Made by a program: the position numbers and the translations under genes
Assembly (NCBI GenBank): GCA_029216955.1
Contig: JANAVB010004000.1
Location: 1,212,782-1,276,781, forward strand
DNA from: Iris pallida
Taxonomy: Eukaryota > Streptophyta > Magnoliopsida > Asparagales > Iridaceae
Length of the DNA stretch: 64,000 nt
Direction of reading: 5' to 3'
Notes under the pieces: model-generated
What the model saw: only the letters and a program-made list of their open reading frames with translations
Databases searched by the model: none
What the model was told of the DNA's origin: nothing
In this document: positions 12,601 to 22,891 of the stretch, in pieces
Layout: every line of letters starts with the position of its first letter
Numbering within the stretch: position 1 is the stretch's first letter

Positions 12601-12874
12601 GACATATCGTCTCGTCATCATCAAATCCTAGGCTGTCACCAAATAGGAAGTACGGTCTCTTAAAGCTCCGTTCCCCTCTGAGTGTGAACTTCTCATCATT
12701 TATCATCTGCTTCAAGAATATTTTGTCCTGCTCAAGCATAGCAATCACCCGTACCGAAGACTGGTCATGGCTGATCTTCGCCTGAGATTTTATGACCATT
12801 GCGGTGACAAGGCTTGAATCCAGAGCATGGCGGGCAGAGCCAAGAGGAATCCCACCAAGAGCCGGGACAACCAT
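8790..12874 (-). pseudogene. Antisense ORF (aORF) of the Tat element
   Basis: A series of collinear - strand open stretches runs from 12874 down to 8790 (12874-12575, 12556-12350, 12293-12018, 11945-11757, 11541-11275, 11241-10843, 10751-10518, 10521-10054, 10041-9703, 9701-9012, 9027-8782). Together they look like one protein of over 1,200 residues broken by stops and small indels. The N-terminal half has a segment at 12293-12018 (LVELYNYHTCTFFTLGEV) resembling the plant mobile domain. The middle is acidic and serine-rich, and the C-terminal third (9500-8790) is rich in E, K, A and L like a coiled coil. Antisense ORFs at this place are known in Retand-type elements; their function is not established. 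The domain call is tentative. Confidence 0.72.
9587..9630. repeat. (TA)n microsatellite in the antisense ORF
   Basis: A pure TA run of about 44 bases interrupts the antisense coding region and adds a run of alternating Ile/Tyr codons to the open frame. It is probably a late expansion. Confidence 0.9.
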
Positions 12875-13467
12875 GTAAACTTCAAAGATATAAGGAAAAG
12901 TCAGACTTAGAATCTACAGAAAGAAGAGCTAAGTACTGAGAAATTCTATGCGCCCTGATGTTATGCGCCCAAAGGGCCTGTGGGCACATAAGCACAAATT
13001 CTACGTGGGCGCATAAACACAAATTTTGAATGGGCGCAAAAGCACATGTTTTGTGTGGGCACATATGCACATGTGCTGTGTGGGCGCATGACACAACCAA
13101 GTGCTAGATGCATAACACAACAGAGTGCGTGGGCTCATGCATCTGTGAGCGCATAAGTCCGCTCATAAAAGAAGTGTTTGCTTTGGGTGCATATCGATAG
13201 TTATGTGCCCAAGCAGAGGAAAGTTCGAGCGTCACAAATTAACGCTCGAGACTTCGTTTTGAGACATCGCCTCACCCAGGATGGGATCCTGAATCAGATG
13301 CGACGCTGCCAAAGGAGAAAAACTAGCTGCTACAGCCTTCTTGCCCTTCGCGAACTACTTGGGAGTCGAAGCAGCCTTGGGGACATGTTTGCTCGAAAGA
13401 GAGTAAAGGAAAAACTCTTTAAAAATTCTGAAAAAAAGAGAGAATGAGCTTTCTCTCTCTTCAAGGG

Positions 13468-13477
13468 CTATTTATAG
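13468..13477 (-). promoter_or_regulatory. TATA box of antisense ORF promoter
   Basis: On the - strand this reads CTATAAATAG, identical to the LTR TATA box. Just upstream on - is TGGGCGCATAAC, as in the LTR. It lies about 590 bases before the first open stretch of the antisense ORF, so the leader would be 13.44-12.87 kb. This suggests that the antisense ORF has its own LTR-like promoter. Confidence 0.6.
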
Positions 13478-13811
13478 GCATGAACGGAGAGTTATGCGCC
13501 CACATGGCCTATGCGCACACATGGTCATTGCGCCCACACGTTCTATGTGCCTACATAAAGACAGTCTTTTACAGACTATACGCCTGCTATCTGCAGATGA
13601 AGACTACGCATAGAGAACGGACCTTTTCAAATTCTGTTCCAAAATGAGCCTACCACTTCATATTTCCAAGGAAGATCTCAATAGCCACATTTTGATAGCC
13701 TGGCAGACACCTACGCACCCAAAGGGGTCATTTCTATCATGCGTCCATGAAGCTGGTGGAGGCAGTTTTGCCCATGTTTCCTTCAAAGTATACCGACACT
13801 CGTTCGAGTCT

Positions 13812-13832
13812 CAAAAACTTTGAAGGGGCTCT
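13812..13832 (+). other. Polypurine tract of Tat element
   Basis: CAAAAACTTTGAAGGGGC ends just before TGTAGAAG, the TG-start of the 3' LTR. Priming of plus-strand DNA would start here. Confidence 0.6.
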
Positions 13833-14616
13833 TGTAGAAGCCTGAAAAATACAAAGACAAAAGAAGCTATGCGCCCACATGGTCAAAGAGGGGTCTATGC
13901 GCCTACATGGTCGAAGAGGGTCTATGCGCCCACAGGATCAATGAGGAGCTATACGCCCACATGATCAAAGAGGGTCTATGCGTCCATATTATTTTCGTAC
14001 AGATCAAACATGCACCCAAGTGTGGGCGCATAAACTCACTCCTGCTCTATGTGCCCAAGACAGCAGATCCCTACGACTCAGTCAAACTCCACGATCAATC
14101 GTGTACCGAAGTATGCGGCCACATCGGTCTCCATGAGTAATCGTGCACCGAAGCATGCAACCACGTCAACTCCACATCAATCCCATGATCTACCCACGAT
14201 CATCTAGTATCCATGCGCCTACACCCTATGCGCCCAAAGGAGTATTATGCGCCCATAGTAAAATCAGTATATTTTCCACCTGTAGGCGCATAACAGTCGT
14301 TTTTAGCGCCAAAATGACTATAAATAGAGGGCGTCCCCCTCTACAAAGACAGACAGAGCGGAGAGTATTTCAAGAGCCAAATTGCGGCCCTTCTTGCCAG
14401 TGAGCGGAGAGTTAGCAATTTTCTTAGATTTTATCCCATTTTTGTAATCGGAGTGTCAACGGAGTAAAGGAGCAACTGCCGCTCGATCTCCATCGTCCCA
14501 TTACCCAGAATTCTTTTTGTACTCGGGGATCCTCAGCGCAGGATCTCCCAGGCGTACTCGATTTGTGGTGCCTTGCACCAATAAGAAAAGACAGTATTTT
14601 TTCTTTTTTTTTGTGT
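13833..14616 (+). repeat. Tat element 3' LTR
   Basis: Starts TGTAGAAG after the purine tract and ends where homology with the 5' LTR stops. It is about 784 bases. It contains short tandem copies of a roughly 30-base ATGCGCCCACATGGTC unit (13868-13985), a GGCGCATAAC motif at 14284, and CTATAAATAG at 14318-14327. No clear target duplication can be tested because the 5' end of the element is outside the window. Confidence 0.85.
13868..13985 (+). repeat. Short tandem repeats in the 3' LTR U3
   Basis: Four to five imperfect copies of a unit of about 28-31 bases built on TATGCGCCCACATGGTC followed by AAAGAGGG. U3 tandem repeats of this type commonly act as enhancers in LTRs; that role here is inference. 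Confidence 0.75.
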
Positions 14617-15006
14617 CCACATGCCCGAGTTTTGTTATTTTGTTTTCAGAATGTTTTGGTCTTCATGAATATCTATAACTACTTTTCAAATTATGAAATT
14701 TATGGACCCGAACTCATAACGAGTTATGCCGTAAAAAATGCTATAAATAGAGGAGAACTTTCCATTCCAAATCATTCAGTCCTCTCTTCCCTCTCTATTT
14801 AAAGGCCTTCCAGAGCTATTCACTTTCATATCTAGCCTTTAATGACTCCTAGCTAAGCGAAGTTCCATTCCATTTCAATCTAGAGTTTGGTTGTTCGATT
14901 TGTACAGAAGGGTCTCTGAAAATGTTCTAATTTTCACGTTTGTCGTATTTGAAGTTACGAGTCCTTCGGATAAAAACTCGTGGTTGCAAGGAGTTGCGAG
15001 TCCTTC
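14617..15006. other. Unassigned spacer with a TATA-like box
   Basis: About 390 bases between the Tat element and the truncated LTR of element B. It holds GCTATAAATAGAGG at about 14741-14754, followed by a pyrimidine-rich leader, so it may be another LTR scrap. I recognise no coding sequence. Confidence 0.4.
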
Positions 15007-16970
15007 GGGACTCGACATAGACCAAAACCATTTGACCCAATTTATGGTTTTGACCCATTTTGAGCCTACGCCGCACATGCCTAGGGTGCACCATCCAATC
15101 AAGTTCCCATGTGCTATTGATTTTTAAATGACACATAAGACCTATTAGTTGACTTTTCGGGTTCAATTTGACTAGAAAACATATTCGGACCCTAACCTAG
15201 CAAACCCTACTTGTTAGAGCCTATCTCAGATTGCCAAAATTAATTAGATATATCTATTTAATTGATTTTTTTGATTAAATTGCAGCCATGTGCATTAAAT
15301 CCATATCTTTGACTTAGTCAAACAACTCTCCAAATAAGAGAACCCATTACCATAGTAGTCATTTGGAGTGCCAAATCCTAACCAAATTTGTCGAAATCAA
15401 ATCCCAAATTCCTATAACATAAATACCTATTAAAACCCTAACTAAAACACCCTCTATATTGCCACCACCCTACTCATAAACCCCCAAAGTTGCACGACCA
15501 AACACCCCAACCCGAGAGCACTATAGCCGACCCCCCTATCCTGGCCGATCCCCTTCACACCCCTATTTCTTCGATTTTTTTGCCAATCACCACCACTTTC
15601 GTGACCCCTCAACGTCCTCTTCCATCCTAGCAAGTGTATTAGAGAGGTCAACAGTGCGTCTCTTTGGGCGAAACTTCTCCAAAGTACAATCTGAAAGTTA
15701 CAATAGGTTAGTCAATTTCTATTATAGGTTTCGTATACTTTTTCTCGTCCGATTGACTTCAAATCAAAACTATAAGTTTCCACTATGTGTCTACTTCGAT
15801 CTCCGATCGCTGGATCACAAATTTCCAAGCAATTTGGTCGGATCGTCCATTCTATGATAGGGTGTCCAGAATAGACCAGATCTGTTATGAATGGATTTTT
15901 ACCTATTTTGGGTCGATTCGATCTACTGAATAATTTTGATAAGAAACTAGATATTTAGAGATTTCCAATGCATATCTTTTTGTTGTGTTTTTCTAAATCT
16001 TGACATTTGTCGTAACACCTTAACTCTAAAAATCGTGTGTTTCTTGTATCCAAAAGCTTTGATACTTCATATAACTTTACTAAAATATTTATTGTGCTAG
16101 GTTTGATGTTAAAAATATTATTATTTTTAGCTATTTTTAGAAATTTTCTGGAATTAAATATATATTGTTTCGGGAATCAATTAGTAGGCCAAATGTGGTA
16201 ATAACGATGTTGTATCAATATGGGGCTATTGTGATTGAGTTTCCACCAATAAAATTATATTATAGTGATGTAAAAATATTTATAAGTATGGTGTATGGTG
16301 TAGTACTGACGTTATGACAAATTTTGAGGTATAAATATTAATATATTATATATGGAAAGTCTATATATGGTAAGTTGTTATAGAGCATTGATAATATTAT
16401 ATTTATTATAGGTGAACTTGACGGGAGTAGCGAAGACGTTGGAGTTGGTTAGACATACACTCAGACAGAGGTTACATGCAAGTGTACCTTGCCTTTGTTA
16501 TTTTTTTTATTTTTTTGTTGTTTGTTTTGTTAGCATTAGCATGGCGTAGGATCGTTGATACTTAGTGTCCATTTTGAAGATGGGTACCGATGTCATGATG
16601 ATGACACCGAGAATTGATATTAGGTATTACGTGCATATTGTCATGTTCATTGACACGAATGACCACAGGACACCAATACGTTTATGTACGAGGTTACATA
16701 ATTATTCATGGTATTGACTTCATAGTAGTTTACTAGATTGTTCACTGTTATTACTATAGTGATGACTGTATGAACTTGACATTGATAGATACTAGGAATG
16801 GGGTAGGAAGAACTTGACTACAATATCAGACTTATTGTAATGTGGCATATTATTGTTGTGAGCCTTTATATCCATAGTAGAATATTAGCTATTGTTTATT
16901 GACTGATTGATTGTCCGTGGTCCTATGAAATGGTACTAGAGACAATAGCCTGCTGAAAAACTTATGAGCC
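15007..16970 (+). repeat. Element B 5' LTR, part 1
   Basis: Aligns with 38045-39741 up to about 16525 and continues to the insertion point of element A. It lacks the first roughly 350 bases of the LTR present in the 3' copy (37691-38044), so it was truncated on the left. There is no coding sequence; the short open stretches are chance. Confidence 0.75.
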
Positions 16971-18062
16971 TGTCACGACCCATACCCGGGTATACGGGTA
17001 CGAATATGTGGGCCACGCCCAGCCTACGTCGCGGTATCGGCGGTAGAACGCTGTCAAGTATACTATACTAACTACAACTTCTAAAGATCCATAACTAGAA
17101 ATGTACTCATGTCACATCACGAAACTAAGGAAGATAAGACAAGAAATAATAACAATATCACTAGAACAACTAGAATCTATACTGATCATAAGACAGGAAA
17201 ATAAAGAAGGAACAACAAGACTAACTAAGGAATAACTACCAGGCAACTCACATAGAGGAACGGTGTGAACCACCTCGGCTAGAATCATCCTGCAGTCCAA
17301 CAAATGTGGCACAACTACTCCTAAAATTTTGTCAACATATCCAGTCAGGATGGAACGAGCACAAATCTCAAATAACAGTTCTAATTATACGATATTGAAC
17401 ATGTAGCAGTAAATAGAAAGAATATACAAGAAATCATGAAATGTACATGTGAGTATCATGGCAAGATAAGCTGTAAACCTAGAGCTAGAACAAGGCAAGT
17501 CAAAATGATCATGGCATGTACAAGAATCAAGAATCATCTATCTAAGTGTGTGAGTACTAGTTTCAACATGTGGCCGGCTTGGGTCTTGCACAAGGTCTAC
17601 TGGCCTGGTTAATCATACGTGGGGTGTATGATTAACACTCACAAGATCTACAAGAACAACAAGGTGGCTAATGACCACACATCTACACTAATACTCCCCA
17701 TCCCCGACTAGTATAGTGGATCCAACCATGACACATCATGACACGCGATTCTCCGAGAGGGTAGCTAGCCTTCGCAGGAATCGTGTCTATACAATGCACA
17801 AGGAACAAGAAAGACTTGCACAAGATATACCAAGGAGAGCGAGGAACAATATCTCATGACGGGATCCAGGAAAATACCAATCCATGTGAACAATGTGTCA
17901 AGAGAACAAGGGTATCTACACTAAATACAAGAAACATAGACGATATCATAAAACAGAAATATTATCAGAGAATGTACTCGCATGGGGTCCTGCTGTCAAT
18001 ATGAATCAGGATTCAGAGTAAAACCACAGACCTAAAGATGAAATAATACAAGAGCTGATCAG

Positions 18063-18357
18063 GGTCAAAAGACATACTAAACATCTAGGTCAAACTAAGT
18101 CAAACTAAGACAACTGGGTCAAGGTTGACGTACAGTTGACTTTGGTCAACTGGTCAACTTAGGTCAAGTTCTGGTCAATCCTAGGCTACGGTTGACTTTC
18201 GGTTGACTTTGGTCAAAAATAGTCAAATGTGGTCAACCAAGGTCAAAACTAGTCTAACTTAGGTCAAATGTTGACTCTACTTCGACGTTCAGTCAAAGTA
18301 GTCAACCATGGTCAAACTGGGTCAAAGCTAGTCTCTATAAACATCTACAAGGTCAAC
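18063..18357. promoter_or_regulatory. W-box (TTGACY) array in element A 3' LTR
   Basis: I count 22 copies of TTGACC, TTGACT or their complements in about 295 bases; chance expectation is well under one. The same array is in the other LTR at about 23984-24278. TTGACY is the binding site of WRKY transcription factors. The promoter role is inference. Confidence 0.7.
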
Positions 18358-18589
18358 TTATGCATTTCGGTGATTTAGAAATCACTGAAATCGACGGGTC
18401 TCTAAAACAACCAAAAGGAGAAAATATTATACTAATAGGGTGACACAAAAAGGGAAGAAATATACAGATATTGTCGGATGATGAAACTAACATCACCAAC
18501 GTGTCCAAAATGGTCAAATCAGCTAGGATAGCCAGTCCAAAAGTCCAATTTGGATACAGGGGCAAAAAGGTAATTTCGGGTAAAATGAT

Positions 18590-19225
18590 GTCCGCCGTTG
18601 GACACACTTTGCATCGGAAAATGTGCCAAAATAAAAGTGCACAAAACCTAACAAATTATATGTCCACGAATCCAGAATGACGATACGAACCCAACGGTAT
18701 ATCCAGAATTGGAGTCCGTTGACCCGATCTCAAATTGGTCCGTTGACCCGGACATTGGAAACCGATTTGCACGGAAAAGCGTGTCGGAGCCAATGTCCTC
18801 AAAACTCAGCAAATTATATGTCAACGAGTCCAGAATGACGATACGAACTCAACGGTATATCCGGAATTGGATTTCGATGAGCCGAACTCAAAATGACACG
18901 TTGACCCGGATATTGGTATCCGACTTGCACCGAAATGCGTGCCGGAACCAATGTCCACTAAAACCTAGCAAATTATATGTCAATGAGTCCAGAATGACGA
19001 TACGAACTCAACGGTATATCCAGAATTGGATTCCGATGAGCCGGCGTCAAAAAATTTCGTTGACTCAGAAAGTGGGACCCGTTTTGCACCGAAATGCGTG
19101 CCAGGGCCCACGTTCTCCAAATCAAGCAAACTTTATATGAAAACATGCCAGAACGACGCCACGAGTCTACTGGTGGTGTCAGAAATTGAATCCGGAGTCT
19201 CGGGTTCAAAAATGGAATTTTACAA
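18590..19225. repeat. 158-bp tandem repeat, about four units, in element A LTR
   Basis: The block TCCAGAATGACGATACGAAC recurs at 18671, 18829 and 18988, with a diverged copy at 19146, giving a 158-159 base period. The other LTR has the same array at about 24511-25146. The short open frames over it come from the repetition. Confidence 0.85.
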
Positions 19226-19539
19226 GTGCAACACTAAGAATTTGAACGGCCAACTTTGGCGTCGAATTCGACCGACCTAACAAGCTCAAACTGAAATGAA
19301 AACTAAAAGGGGCAGCAAGAGGGTTATACCATCTGTGCACCGGAACTGGTGGCACGCAAAATGAAGCTGCGACGGCGAAGATACGAAGCCGCGAAGTTGG
19401 CGTCATGAAACTGTCCAAAAACAGTATAAATTAAAACGTCAACTTGGTGGCCGGTTTTGATGTATCAAACGACGAAATTAACGGTTCAAATTTGAAAAGG
19501 ATGAAGGGGTATATACCGAGATTGAGACGGAGCGAAGAA

Positions 19540-20110
19540 ATTGCCGATCCAACGGTCGGATTCTCCAGCAAACGTGTGCGAAGTCGCTGTCCCGAAATGC
19601 GAATTCTGAAACTTCTCCGCGCGCGCGTCGGCGGGATTCCGTGCAAAACGCACGAATCGCCTACGTAGCTCGTCGAGGAGGTTGAGGATGGCATAGGGGA
19701 GCTCGCCCAGGGGTGCGCCCGGCCGAGGAGGCCTCGGGGCCGCGCGGTGGCCGGCCACGGCGGCACGCGGCGGCGGCGGTGGCCGTGCGCGCACGCACTG
19801 CAGCTGCTGCTGCACTGCGTGCTGTCGCAGCTGCTGCGGCTGCTGTTTGCATGGCACGGCGGCACGGCGGTGCTCGCCGGCCTGGCGCGACGGCTGCGCG
19901 GCAGCGTGGTCGTACGGTGGTGGCGATGAGTGGTGGTGGTGATTGATGATATTGATGGTGGTGGATGGTGATTGATGATGGTGGATGGTGATTGGTGGTG
20001 GTGCGGTCGGCCGTGCTCGGCCACGACGGAGCTCCGGCCAGGGTGGCGGCGGTCGGGCTCAGCCAGGGAGGAGGAAGGTCCGGCCAGTGGTGAGCTCGGG
20101 GAGGTGCTGT
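19540..20110. other. GC-rich island in element A LTR
   Basis: A sharp rise in GC with many CpGs, GCC and GCA runs, inside otherwise AT-rich DNA. The other LTR has it at about 25455-26025. The repeated open frames here (a 197-residue one at 19431-20024 on - and its 195-residue partner at 25350-25937) are low-complexity and not convincing proteins. A promoter or leader region is more likely. Confidence 0.6.
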
Positions 20111-20299
20111 GTGTGTGGAGTTTGTGGAGAGAAAAGTGTGTGTGTAATATAAGGAGTGAGAGAGAGAAATATGTATGTGTGTGCTGTGTGTATTAAATGA
20201 GAGGGGAGGAGAGAGAAAGAGAGATATTTGAGAAAGAGAGGGGGAGGTGTTCGGCTGATGGGAGGGGGTGTGGTGATGTGAGAGGGAAGTGAGAGAGTG

Positions 20300-20570
20300 G
20301 AGTGTAGGTAGAGAGAGAGTGTTATATATTATATATATATTTGTATATATATATATATATAATAGAGAGAGAGAAAATAAGATATTTAGAGAGAGAGAAG
20401 GTAGAGAGAGAGGGTGGGGGGGATGTGTGTTCAGGTACAGGGGGTGAGGGGGTTGTGTGTTGAGTGAGAGAGAGAGTAGAGGAATTGATTTGTTTAAGGA
20501 GAGAGAAAGAGATATTATATATATATGTATATATATATATATATAATGAGATATTTGTATATGTATAGAG
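20300..20570. repeat. GA-rich and TA microsatellites in element A LTR
   Basis: Runs of GAGAGA and TATATA alternate; the copy in the other LTR is about 26210-26480. They differ in TA-run length between LTRs, as expected for microsatellites. Confidence 0.85.
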
Positions 20571-21367
20571 ATATTTAGAGAAGAAAAAATATCAGTGGGG
20601 TGTGGGCAGTCGTGATGGAGGGCAACATGGAGCTCGGGCTCGGGTTCAGTGGAGCCGGGTTGGGACAAAATCGGACAGGGGGCAATATTCGAATTAAAAT
20701 GGTGTTTATAATCATGGGCAAATAAATAACATGTGGGAACTCAAATAAATGGGACACAAGTGGCAGGCGGGTAGTAGGCTTCATATGGGCTACGTCCATA
20801 TTTGGGGTCGACTAGGTTGGGTCGATGTCGGGTCCCGAAAATAAATTGGAATTTAAATCAGGTTTTACGGCAGATAATTAATTGGCCTAATTTGACCCGA
20901 AAGTTGTGCGAAGGAAATGGAGCACAAAATGGTGTGTCTGAGTGGGACACGAAGGTCAGAAGCGAAGAGTGTCTCGAGTAGATCAAACATGACAAGTTAG
21001 TTTCGAAAAAATGACTAGTCTGGTGCTCCCAAATTAAAAGTCATGGTAACGCGCATATGATGATCAAGGAAAAGAGTGGGAATTCAATTAATAATTAAAT
21101 GGTCTAATATTGACCCAAACTTGCGCGAAGCAAAAAGAGCACAAGGGAACGAGTTCAAGTAGGACATGATATATCAAAATAAAGATAATCTCGTCTACTA
21201 CAAACTCCAAGAAGGAAGTTTCTAGAGACTGGCATCCCTGATGCTCTAGAATTTCAAGTCACGGTAAAGAGCATTAAATTAAATAATAATAATCAATTAA
21301 TAATATTTATTTAAAATAATTGATTTATAAAATTGAAAAAAATAAGCCCTAAATTCAGGGGCTTACA

Positions 21368-22891
21368 ATCCTACCCACCTTATAAAAATTTCGTCCTCGA
21401 AATTAAAGGTTGGTAGTGGGGGTTAAAACAGGATAGAAGATTTAAGCAATATTTAGGCACGATCCAAGAATGACGAGTTTACACGATCAAGATAATCGAT
21501 TTAAAATTGTTCAGGCACGATGAGGGATTTGGCACGATAGAATTATGATACGAACAAAATCATATGTGCATGATTTCAAAATAAGTCAAGTCATTGGGGC
21601 ACGATTTTAGAGACGATTAAGAGAATCGAAGATATAATTGAAGTTCAAGTACGGGGTGAGTCTAAGTTCACTTGGCACGATAAACAAGATGACCAAAATT
21701 GATTGGTCATGGACAGAAGGGAATCGTAATCTTAACAGTATCGAAATTTTAGAAACAATTGAGATATGAAATTTCAAAAATTTTTAGAGTTTCCAAGTGT
21801 AGATGACAGATGTAGATATGAGATAGGTGATTTGTGTAATCAAGACATAGCTAAACTAGTCAAGAAAATGATGGCAAGATGAGAAAATCATCATACGATG
21901 GGAGAGAAAATAATGATAAACAAGAAATAATGGTAGGAATTATCTTGCTCAATTGGTAAAAGAAGTGAATCAATTTAAGATACGACCTGATAACCATACA
22001 CGTCTATCCAAAATCATGTTGCCAGAATTTACGCCACGCCAGTAAACATAGCTACAATAAACGATAGAGTCCATAACCAAGGTATACACCCTATAATCAT
22101 GTCATCTAGATTCCTTACCACGCCAACCGGTATGGCTGCAAGAGAATCTAAATTCCATAACTAGGATAGTATATCCAAAATCAGGCTCCATGTCCCTGTC
22201 AGGCTAGCTAATATGACTGCGATAAATTCCAAACTCCATAAGTAAAGTAGACACTTACCGTTCTCATCGTCCTCTTCCAAAATATGTTTATCAGGATATC
22301 TTAACTCAATTCTTAAAAGAATTATCCAAAACAAAATCAAAGGTCAACAACGAATATTAAGATTTAAAATTCAACAACAAGTCATGGGTAAGTTAATAGA
22401 AACAACGGAAACAACTTCCGAGATAGGGTTCAGAGGAAAATCTCAGGAAAAGTCCCGAGGGTACTACCTAGGTCGAGATAGAAAATGGTGGAATATAATC
22501 TAAAACAAACCTCGACCATGATACGAGGTTGGTAAATCATATTCTCTCCCCAACCTAGATGATACACAAGTCCAACTTATACCTTCCTCTGGGGTCCACA
22601 AACTCATCCTAAAGAATTAATAAAGTACGATAACTGAGAGATATCCCAGGAATCAGGACGGATAGAAACGAATGGGGAAAGATTTGAAGAGTTTCGAAAT
22701 AAGATTCTCAGGGGTCATCCCTAGAATCTACCAAGAGTTCCTAATATGTGACGGAGTACCAAAATCCTAAAATATTCCATGACTCAACCTTAATCCTAGG
22801 GCAGGCTCGCAGTAGTACAGATAAGCTCAAGTACTACCACGACTTCGCATTAATTGCAAAGACTGACCTGCATGGGCCACCACTAAAAACG
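21368..22891 (-). other. Element A internal region, non-coding
   Basis: The 1,524 bases between the LTRs have no open frame that resembles gag or pol. On - the region starts with GTTTTTAGTGGTGGCCCATG and ends with the GGTGGGTAGGAT purine-rich tract. Several AGTGTAGATGACAGATGTAG-like AT-rich stretches are all I can describe. Confidence 0.75.

Larger units (their letters stand above)
12945..14295. repeat. Array of about 24 GGGCGCATA-type motifs
   Basis: The core TGGGCGCATA or its complement TATGCGCCCA, with one-base variants, recurs about 24 times in two clusters (12945-13560 and 13865-14295). One cluster overlaps the leader and promoter side of the antisense ORF, the other is inside the 3' LTR. 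The positions nearest the two TATA boxes are in the same orientation as transcription from each. Confidence 0.85.
1..14616 (+). mobile_element. Tat-clade Ty3/gypsy retrotransposon, degenerate, with antisense ORF
   Basis: Positions 1-405 and 14212-14616 are the same sequence at roughly 90% identity by eye, so they are the two LTRs; the left one is cut by the window edge. Between them lie, in order on +, gag, protease, RT, RNase H, a second RNase H and integrase, all broken by stops. A long ORF set then follows on the opposite strand. Second RNase H plus antisense ORF between integrase and 3' LTR is a known layout of the plant Tat clade (Retand-type elements). The element cannot be autonomous because every domain carries stops or frameshifts. 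Confidence 0.9.
16971..21367 (-). repeat. Element A 3' LTR
   Basis: Contains, in + coordinates, an 11-bp stem hairpin (17608-17636), a W-box array (18063-18357), a 158-bp tandem repeat (18590-19225), a GC-rich island (19540-20110) and GA/TA-rich low-complexity DNA (20300-20560). It is almost identical to the other LTR, with clustered C-to-T type differences at the terminus. Confidence 0.9.

Noticed and set aside
12945..14295. CRISPR-like array of GGGCGCATA motifs
   Set aside because: The repeats are too short, vary in orientation and spacing, and lie in a plant retroelement.
19431..20024. 197-codon frame in the element A LTR with a 195-codon partner at 25350-25937
   Set aside because: Conservation is explained by LTR identity. 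The protein is low-complexity (His, Pro, Ala, Arg) with no domain, and the two copies differ by indels.
19661..20668. 335-codon open frame on - rich in Ser, Leu and His
   Set aside because: It runs over GA/TA microsatellites and a GC island; composition follows the repeats. The other LTR lacks the same long frame.
22861..22891. Half-tRNA (initiator Met anticodon arm) primer site in element A, because ATGGGCCACCAC resembles the tRNA complement
   Set aside because: The resemblance is on the strand opposite to element sense as fixed by the LTR start and purine tract. In elements B and C the same block has the tRNA sense, which could not prime.
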